Shown piece by piece: positions 58,266 through 64,000 of a stretch of 64,000 nucleotides of DNA (its first letter is position 1; every line of letters begins with the position of its first letter). The notes beneath the pieces are model-generated. The model saw only the letters and a list, made by a program, of their open reading frames with translations, ran no database searches and was not told where the DNA came from. Where the stretch lies: contig NZ_AZAJ01000001.1 in NCBI RefSeq assembly GCF_000504205.1, positions 842,879 to 906,878 of the forward strand, given 5' to 3'. The position numbers were made by a program, and so were the translations under genes. Source of the DNA: Methanolobus tindarius DSM 2278. GTDB taxonomy: Archaea > Halobacteriota > Methanosarcinia > Methanosarcinales > Methanosarcinaceae.

Positions 58266-58927
58266 TATAAACCCTCCAGATACTTTTTTAATTCCTCAAG
58301 ATCAGGAACTACAGTTTCAACATCACCCTTATCTTTAAAAATATTGATGCCACCGGGTTTTACTCTACCAATGAAACGCACACCAGCCATTTTTGCAGCG
58401 TTATAATCATTCAATGCATCACCTACAAAAATCGAATCTTTTTCTGAACACTCACTTAAGCATAATATCTCTTCAATACATTCTGTTTTTGGTCTGGGAG
58501 CACCATAAATTCCTTCAAAATAATCAAGTAACCCTCTTTGAGTCAGAATATGCATTAATTCAGAGATAGGCGTTGCTGAAACTAAAAATAAAGAAGTGCA
58601 TTTTGAAAAAAACTCCAAAAATTCCTTGCCGCCGTTAACATAGTTAGAAGTTAAAACACCATTAAGCACAAGTTCTGAAAATCTATTGCACAGATATTCA
58701 TATTTATCATGGTGTAAAGACTTACATAATATATTATCATATATGTATCGAATCTTATCAAATCTTGACATTCCACCATTTTCTACATGGAAACTAACAA
58801 CTTTATCAACATTATCAGGAGAAAATGAAAAAAGCTGCCTGAAAGCTTCAGTTTTCACATCTACAGACTCCAGAATAACTCCGTCAAAATCTAATATTAA
58901 TATTGGAAATTTTCTATTTAAAGACAT
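58259..58927 (-). CDS. HAD-family phosphatase (phosphoglycolate-phosphatase-like)
   Basis: A 222-residue HAD hydrolase. ILDFDGVILES contains nucleophile D13 and D15, VSATP is motif II, and FVGDALNDYNAAKMAG carries the metal-binding aspartates. A cap of about 70 residues lies between motifs I and II. It overlaps the cyclase-family gene by seven bases. It may dephosphorylate a sugar-acid phosphate before CMP activation (inference from neighbours). Confidence 0.9.
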   Translation of the reverse strand: MSLNRKFPILILDFDGVILESVDVKTEAFRQLFSFSPDNVDKVVSFHVENGGMSRFDKIRYIYDNILCKSLHHDKYEYLCNRFSELVLNGVLTSNYVNGGKEFLEFFSKCTSLFLVSATPISELMHILTQRGLLDYFEGIYGAPRPKTECIEEILCLSECSEKDSIFVGDALNDYNAAKMAGVRFIGRVKPGGINIFKDKGDVETVVPDLEELKKYLEGLYC

Positions 58928-59021
58928 TCAAATACCTTACAACAAATATTATGTATTATTTTTACCTGAGATCTCATTTTAAGTGACAATACCGGAAATA
59001 GTACATTGTGATCTGAAAGTA

Positions 59022-59987
59022 TTAACTATTTTTTGTTAAATAATCATCAGGTGTCTTCAGTGCGAAATCAGGCACCTTTACATCTATTTTTTTCCCCTTT
59101 TTGGTACTTTCCCTGAACTGCCTGTGATATTCCTCATTCAAAAAACGAGTATCGCTCTCAATTTCTTTGTCTGAACGAAGAAACTTTGTGTGGAAATAAA
59201 TTGGTTCATCATAAGAAACATCCCTTCCAAGAATTAAATTTTTCATGCACAGTATCTGTTGGATTGGGAAAAGGAAATAATTTTCCAGCATTTTTAACTG
59301 AACAATCGAGGATCGATATGAAACAATATCCAGAAGATACTTGTTTCCAGCAAAATACAGATATTTATCAGCTTTGTAAAAACGAGGATGAATACTGTGT
59401 ATAGGAGACTTTTCAGATAGATACTGGTAATCTTCTGTCACCACATTGTACCCTGCAACACGTATATGATCCTTAGAAAGAATAAATTCTTTGAATTCTT
59501 CCGTTGCAAATTCCGGTCTTAATATATGGTCTGCGTCCCATTGGGGAGTAACATGGGAATATGTGGTTTTGGACATACCAAAATTAGTTAAATAACTTAT
59601 TGTATGTACTGAACCTCTTTTAAAATAGGGGGAAACGAATAATTCAGATAAAGCATCAATCTTTTGTTCAAATTTACTTTTATAAACAGGAGCTTTGACC
59701 TGATCTAAAGCAAATGGATATTTATAAATTTTAATTTTTGGAGAGTTGAAACTTTTTACAATTTCCTCAGTTCTATCCCCTTCTATTTTTACAATGACAA
59801 CAACAATCTCATCAAAGAGAGGAAGACAGCTTTCTATACAAGGACCAATCCATCTTTCATCGCCAAAACACCTTATTACTGCAGATAGACCTTTTTTTCT
59901 GTTTTTATACCAGTTTCGATCTATATTAAATTCTTTATACCCCTCAATGTTCTCTGTGATCATTCTAAAATTCTCAAAAGCCACCAT
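59022..59987 (-). CDS. GT2-like glycosyltransferase
   Basis: A 321-residue protein with a GT-A-like N-terminus: LSAVIRCFGDERWIGPCIES and FDEIVVVIVKIEGDRTEEI, then HVTPQWDADHILRPEFA, which holds a D-x-D-like acidic pair. The C-terminal 120 residues lack membrane spans. It is probably a glycosyltransferase of the locus with unknown donor; similarity is modest. Confidence 0.7.
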   Translation of the reverse strand: MVAFENFRMITENIEGYKEFNIDRNWYKNRKKGLSAVIRCFGDERWIGPCIESCLPLFDEIVVVIVKIEGDRTEEIVKSFNSPKIKIYKYPFALDQVKAPVYKSKFEQKIDALSELFVSPYFKRGSVHTISYLTNFGMSKTTYSHVTPQWDADHILRPEFATEEFKEFILSKDHIRVAGYNVVTEDYQYLSEKSPIHSIHPRFYKADKYLYFAGNKYLLDIVSYRSSIVQLKMLENYFLFPIQQILCMKNLILGRDVSYDEPIYFHTKFLRSDKEIESDTRFLNEEYHRQFRESTKKGKKIDVKVPDFALKTPDDYLTKNS

Positions 59988-60066
59988 TTAACCTCACACC
60001 CTGCACATATATTTAATTTTGACAAAGATATCAAGCACACATAACAAGATAAAATATGTTGTTAAT

Positions 60067-60759
60067 TTATTGTTTTCGTTCATTAGTGAGAAAACTGTAT
60101 ACAGCCTCTGCAATAATAAAATCTTCAGGTTCATCTATATCTATGCTTTCGATTTTTGGGACTTCTACAAAAAGAGGACTTTTACCAACACGCTTTTTCT
60201 CTTTCATAAAATTCTCAACTGAAATTATGTAAAAGTTAGAGTTATCCTCATACAACGGAGGCATATCCTGAGAAGGAAGCATAATGTCAGGGTCATGATT
60301 CACAGGGTTCTTATTTTGATCGTAAAATCTAGTCTGGAATTTTGATACACTCATAACAGAATCAAAACCTTTCTTTAGTCCATCAAAATAGGACTTTATT
60401 GCATAATCTATAGTATCCGGCTTAAGTAAAGGGTTTGTGGCATGTGTTTGTAAAAAATGACTGGTTTTGACATATTTGATATCATGTTCAATTATGGAAG
60501 TCATTGGTACTTTGTCGCCCAGTAAATAATCAGGTCGTTCAAGTATAATTACATCAGGAAAATTTTCGTTTATCAATGACCTAATTTTAGGACTGTCAGT
60601 ATCTACAAGAATATGACTTACCAAATCCGCAGATTCCAGACTTCTCAGTATATGGAAAAATAAAGGGTCTTTCCCAAAAATCCTTGTATTTTTAGAGGGC
60701 ACACGTTCACTATGACCCTTCATAGGTAATAGTGCAGTTACAGAGCAATCATTGCGCAT
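60067..60759 (-). CDS. acylneuraminate cytidylyltransferase-like (NeuA-type)
   Basis: A 230-residue CMP-sugar synthetase. LLPMKGHSERVPSKNTRIFG is the nucleotide-binding loop, LVDTDSPKIRSLI and DDPL-like segments follow, and LQTHATNPLLKPDTIDYAI replaces the usual QPTSPL. That variant marks a subfamily that may not use sialic acid. No NeuB or NeuC homologue lies in the window. The product would be a CMP-activated 2-keto sugar acid. Confidence 0.85.
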   Translation of the reverse strand: MRNDCSVTALLPMKGHSERVPSKNTRIFGKDPLFFHILRSLESADLVSHILVDTDSPKIRSLINENFPDVIILERPDYLLGDKVPMTSIIEHDIKYVKTSHFLQTHATNPLLKPDTIDYAIKSYFDGLKKGFDSVMSVSKFQTRFYDQNKNPVNHDPDIMLPSQDMPPLYEDNSNFYIISVENFMKEKKRVGKSPLFVEVPKIESIDIDEPEDFIIAEAVYSFLTNERKQ

Positions 60760-61014
60760 ATATAATCACTTTTGTGAAGAATGGTCTTTTGAAATCCAGT
60801 ATTTGTAATCTATTAAGAAGCTTGCGAATCTCATAATAAAAACGCACCAACATTAATAGTTTCACTTAAATAATATGACATGGCATAAATATTTATCCTC
60901 ATCAGACAATGACGAACAATTATATAATAAAAACAGATTACTAATGTAAAATATTGAAATAGAGATACAAGATAAATAAAATAAACAAATTTTGAAGAAA
61001 ATTATGTGATAATT

Positions 61015-62505
61015 ATGACAGAACACAATAAAGATGATTTCAGGATACTTTTTGTATATCCAAACGTGATGCTGCAGAATATGATGCCAATTAATTTATC
61101 ACTTCTGTCAGCCTGCCTTAAAGAAGCAGGATTTAATAACATTAAATTATTTGACACAACCCTTTATAGAACCCAGGAAAAAAGTGGCGATGAAATAAGA
61201 GCAGATTTTCTTCAATTTAGAAAATGGGACATGTCAGAAGTAGGAATCAAAATCAAAGATACAGATGTTTATGAAGATTTCAAAAAAACGGTCAACAACT
61301 ACAAACCTCACCTTATTGCAGTCACAATGACTGAAGTTACATATGAAATTGCATTGAACCTATTAGAAACAATAAAAGACTTGAAAATACCAACATTAGC
61401 TGGTGGAGCATTCCCTACATTTTCACCAGAGGACACACTTGCCATTGATTGCATCGACATGGTATGCATGGGAGAAGGCGAGAAGGCTATTGTGGAATTA
61501 TGTGAAAAAATGTCCCAGGGAAAAGAGGTTTCTGACATCCCCAATATATGGGTGAAATCTAAAAGTGGCATAATAAAGAATCCAATGAGAGAACTAGTTG
61601 ATCTTGATGAGTTACCATTCCTGGACTTTACCATATATGAAGAACAGAGATTCTACAGACCAAACCGTGGAAAACTCTTCAAAACACTCCCAATTGAAAT
61701 CAGCAGGGGTTGTCCATACAATTGCACATTTTGTTGTGCCTCATCATACAGAAAAATGTATGATAACAATTACCTGAGATTCAAAGATACATCACTGGTT
61801 TTTGATGAACTAAAACATCAAAAAGAAAAATATGGTCTGGAATTTGTCTACTTTACATCTGAATCCTTCCTATCAATGCCAAAAAAGAAACTAATAGATT
61901 TCATGGAAAAATACAAGGAAATAGATCTTCCATTTTTCTTCCAGACAAGGCCTGAATCTATCACTTATGACAGATTAAAAATACTGGATGGCTTTGACTT
62001 CCGTTTAAGCATAGGCATTGAAAGCGGTAATGAAAAAATACGTCAGGAAGTGCTAAATAGAAAAGTTTCAAATGAAAAGATAAAAAAAGCCACATCTATT
62101 CTAAACGATTTGGATATAAAATACGGTACAAATAATATGATCGGACTTCCTGGAGAAACAAGGGAAGATATATTTGATACCATCAAACTAAATCGTGAGT
62201 GTGAAACTAAAGATTTGAATATTTTTATATTCACACCTTTCAGAGGAACAAAATTGCATGAGGTTTGTGTTGAGGAAGGCTATATTCAAAAAGATCACAT
62301 TACACAGGAACACTCAATGATGTCATCTCTGGAAATGCCACAGATCAGCAGTGAAGAACTGTATGGAATATTAAGAACATTCCCGTTATATGTTAAAATG
62401 CCAGAGGAAAAGTGGCCATTAATTGAAAGAGCTGAAAAGTTTGATGAAGAAGGAAACAAAGTATATGAAGAGCTGTCAGAGATATACAGAGAACAATACA
62501 TGTAA
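61015..62505 (+). CDS. B12-binding radical SAM enzyme (second copy)
   Basis: A 496-residue enzyme with an N-terminal cobalamin-binding-type domain (about 10-170; LAGGAFPTFSPEDTL and MVCMGEGEKAIVE) and a radical SAM core with cysteines about 233, 237 and 240 (SRGCPYNCTFCCASS), followed by a GxIGxPGE-like segment (MIGLPGETREDIFDT). Not closely similar to the rSAM at 55007. ATG 61015 is preferred over GTG 61006. Substrate unknown; position suggests glycan or carrier modification. Confidence 0.9.
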   Translation: MTEHNKDDFRILFVYPNVMLQNMMPINLSLLSACLKEAGFNNIKLFDTTLYRTQEKSGDEIRADFLQFRKWDMSEVGIKIKDTDVYEDFKKTVNNYKPHLIAVTMTEVTYEIALNLLETIKDLKIPTLAGGAFPTFSPEDTLAIDCIDMVCMGEGEKAIVELCEKMSQGKEVSDIPNIWVKSKSGIIKNPMRELVDLDELPFLDFTIYEEQRFYRPNRGKLFKTLPIEISRGCPYNCTFCCASSYRKMYDNNYLRFKDTSLVFDELKHQKEKYGLEFVYFTSESFLSMPKKKLIDFMEKYKEIDLPFFFQTRPESITYDRLKILDGFDFRLSIGIESGNEKIRQEVLNRKVSNEKIKKATSILNDLDIKYGTNNMIGLPGETREDIFDTIKLNRECETKDLNIFIFTPFRGTKLHEVCVEEGYIQKDHITQEHSMMSSLEMPQISSEELYGILRTFPLYVKMPEEKWPLIERAEKFDEEGNKVYEELSEIYREQYM

Positions 62506-62520
62506 TAAATGAAAAAGTAG

Positions 62521-62550
62521 AAATCCAAAACAATAATGTTTTTGGATTTA
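62521..62550. terminator. bidirectional hairpin terminator between convergent genes
   Basis: AAATCCAAAA pairs with TTTTGGATTT around a short loop, followed on the plus strand by ACTTTTTTATTTC. It separates the convergent radical SAM and aldolase genes. Confidence 0.75.
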
Positions 62551-62555
62551 CTTTT

Positions 62556-63338
62556 TTATTTCTTGATTTTTGCCAAATCACGTAAACAGGTTTCAGCTAA
62601 AAATAATGAATCAAGACTGTAAGCTACAAAACGATAACCTTCGTCGATTTTTCCATTTAACTGAGAAAGTTCCGGTGGAACTACATGGAATCCTGAAATA
62701 ATACCCATTTTTTTAGCCGCTTTTTTTACGGTTTCAAGTGCTTCATGAACCTCTGGCTCATTAAATTCACCTGGCATTCCAAGAGAACCGGACAAATCAT
62801 AAGGTCCAATGATAAATCCATCAACACCCTCGGTTTGCAGAATTTCTTCAATATTGCGTACAGCTTCGATGTGTTCTATCTGAACTATAACAATGCTCTC
62901 CTGCTCAACCCAAGATTTATAGTTCTCAAAATCAACCCCATACCCCTGAGCTCTGGCGAGTCCAACACCACGTGTGCCTACAGGAGGGTACTTTACAGCT
63001 TTTACAGCCGCCTCTGCATCTTCAGCAGAATTAACCATTGGTACAATTACACCATGAGAACCAGCATCCATAACACGTTTGATGAGATTAGGATCATTGC
63101 TACCGACCCTTACAAGAGGAACGCATCCGGACAATTCGATCACCTGAATTAACTGTTGTGCTTCAGTTAATGTGATAGCACTGTGTTCCATATCAACTGT
63201 CAGCCAGTCAAATCCACTTTGAGCCATAATCTCTGCAATTGCAGGATGACCAACTGTAATCCATGAGCCAATTGTAAGGATATTATTCTTTAACTTTTGT
63301 TTTAAACTCATATTATCAGTTTTAGCTGGAATCATCAT
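62556..63338 (-). CDS. HpcH/HpaI-family aldolase
   Basis: A 260-residue class II aldolase/citrate-lyase-type TIM barrel. GSWITVGHPAIAEIMAQSGF and DWLTVDMEHSAITL are typical, with metal ligands expected from later Glu and Asp (VQIEHIEAVRNIEEI, GFIIGPYDLSGSLG). Members cleave or form 2-keto-3-deoxy sugar acids from pyruvate and an aldehyde. ATG 63338 after GGAG is chosen and overlaps the epimerase gene by 17 bases. Beside the cytidylyltransferase it could make the keto-acid to be activated. Confidence 0.88.
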   Translation of the reverse strand: MMIPAKTDNMSLKQKLKNNILTIGSWITVGHPAIAEIMAQSGFDWLTVDMEHSAITLTEAQQLIQVIELSGCVPLVRVGSNDPNLIKRVMDAGSHGVIVPMVNSAEDAEAAVKAVKYPPVGTRGVGLARAQGYGVDFENYKSWVEQESIVIVQIEHIEAVRNIEEILQTEGVDGFIIGPYDLSGSLGMPGEFNEPEVHEALETVKKAAKKMGIISGFHVVPPELSQLNGKIDEGYRFVAYSLDSLFLAETCLRDLAKIKK

Positions 63339-64000
63339 TTTCAATCTCCATTTGTACTTCTTTAAGACAGTCAAGAATTCCCTCGTTAATATCTATATAC
63401 GTACTAAGATTAATTCTAAGAGGAATATCTGGTTCAAAAGAATATGGTGTTATTTTATAATGACTGTTTTTCTCTTTGTTTTCAAATACAATTTTGATGT
63501 CACGACCAAGAATTTCCTGTATCATATTAAAGAATTCTTTGTGAGACATCCTCTGATGACCTGTTATTAATGCTGCCTTGTTTCTAAAATCCTCATTCAA
63601 AGCAATGTTAACTGTTTCCCGAGCAGCATCAGCTATATGTATGTACTCTCGCAAAGAATCAGGAGAGCCATAATAAGTGTATTCTTTGTTTAGTAATAAA
63701 TTTTTGAGAACACCATATAGAAAGTTCCAATCGTTTGCTTCTCTGCCATAAAGACTTCCATATCGAATTATGCTGAAATCAAGATCAAACTCACGGGAAT
63801 AAGTTTTACAAAGGGATTCTCCTGTTTGTTTCGATATACGATAAAATGTACCCCAGTTGCCACCTACATAAACAGAACTTGCAAAAACAAATCTATCAAC
63901 CTTATGTTCTCTTGCAGCTTCGAGACAATTAACAGTACCTATCACATTTACTTCCATTGTTTCAACAGGATATTGTAATGCATCCTCAATATTTGCAATT
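63322..64000 (-). CDS. NAD-dependent epimerase/dehydratase, 5' end cut by the window
   Basis: At least 225 residues of an extended SDR; the N-terminal Rossmann segment lies beyond the right edge. Visible parts: ETMEVNVIGTVNCLEAAREH, DRFVFASSVYVG, the YxxxK pair in FYRISKQTGESLC, and SIIRYGSLYGREAND. It resembles UDP-glucose 4-epimerase-type enzymes. Sense reading continues in frame to the last base with no start seen. It overlaps the aldolase gene, so the two belong together. Confidence 0.88.
   Translation of the reverse strand, partial: IANIEDALQYPVETMEVNVIGTVNCLEAAREHKVDRFVFASSVYVGGNWGTFYRISKQTGESLCKTYSREFDLDFSIIRYGSLYGREANDWNFLYGVLKNLLLNKEYTYYGSPDSLREYIHIADAARETVNIALNEDFRNKAALITGHQRMSHKEFFNMIQEILGRDIKIVFENKEKNSHYKITPYSFEPDIPLRINLSTYIDINEGILDCLKEVQMEIENDDSS

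Overview
The window looks like a piece of a methanogenic archaeon of the Methanosarcinaceae (a methylotrophic Methanolobus- or Methanococcoides-like genome is my guess, not a demonstrated identity). The evidence is a two-domain Methanosarcina-type S-layer protein with a PGF-type C-terminal anchor, archaeal ThrRS and ThiI, an archaeal type IV pilin, an ArlD/E-domain protein, DUF711 and DUF5371 proteins, TATA-type promoters and strong Shine-Dalgarno sites. I see no tRNA, rRNA, CRISPR array, integrase or transposase.

Region 1 (1-9.2 kb) is a mobile-element-like block, probably the right part of a provirus or plasmid. It holds a small coat-like membrane protein, a ParA ATPase with a winged-helix partner, a non-coding stretch rich in TGAAC/GTTCA inverted repeats (candidate origin or centromere), and one operon of 18 tiny genes (8892 down to 3412) with no intergenic space. 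Many of those genes are joined by ATGA, GTGA or TTGA overlaps. They encode single-span membrane proteins, zinc-ribbon proteins, an ASCH-domain protein, a DUF5658 protein and an Arg-rich 54-residue protein. Three consecutive palindromes (9084-9222) lie just beyond the operon promoter.

Region 2 (9.4-27.9 kb) is mostly signalling and surface genes. It has two orphan membrane proteins, a three-gene two-component operon, a 1537-residue chemoreceptor with eight near-identical 91-residue di-HAMP repeats, the S-layer protein, a shikimate-kinase-like protein, an ACT/DUF711 operon, DUF5371, a pilin and a DUF4870-like protein.

Region 3 (27.9-40.9 kb) is mainly core metabolism on the minus strand. It has a large ArlD/E-like protein, thiI, a decayed and an intact acylphosphatase, thrS, an AI-2E-family permease, a PUA/PAPS-reductase/ferredoxin fusion, and an NfnAB/SudAB-like flavoprotein pair.

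Region 4 (41.1-64 kb) is a surface-glycan or N-glycosylation locus. It contains lipid-linked and GT-C glycosyltransferases, a flippase, GDP-mannose and GDP-4-keto-6-deoxymannose synthesis, a sugar nucleotidyltransferase, a UDP-glucuronate-decarboxylase-like SDR, several glycosyltransferases, a methyltransferase and two B12-binding radical SAM enzymes. A sub-cluster (NeuA-like cytidylyltransferase, HAD phosphatase, cyclase-family hydrolase, HpcH/HpaI aldolase, epimerase cut by the window edge) suggests an unusual CMP-activated keto-sugar. The mannose-1-phosphate guanylyltransferase appears to start at an AUU codon.
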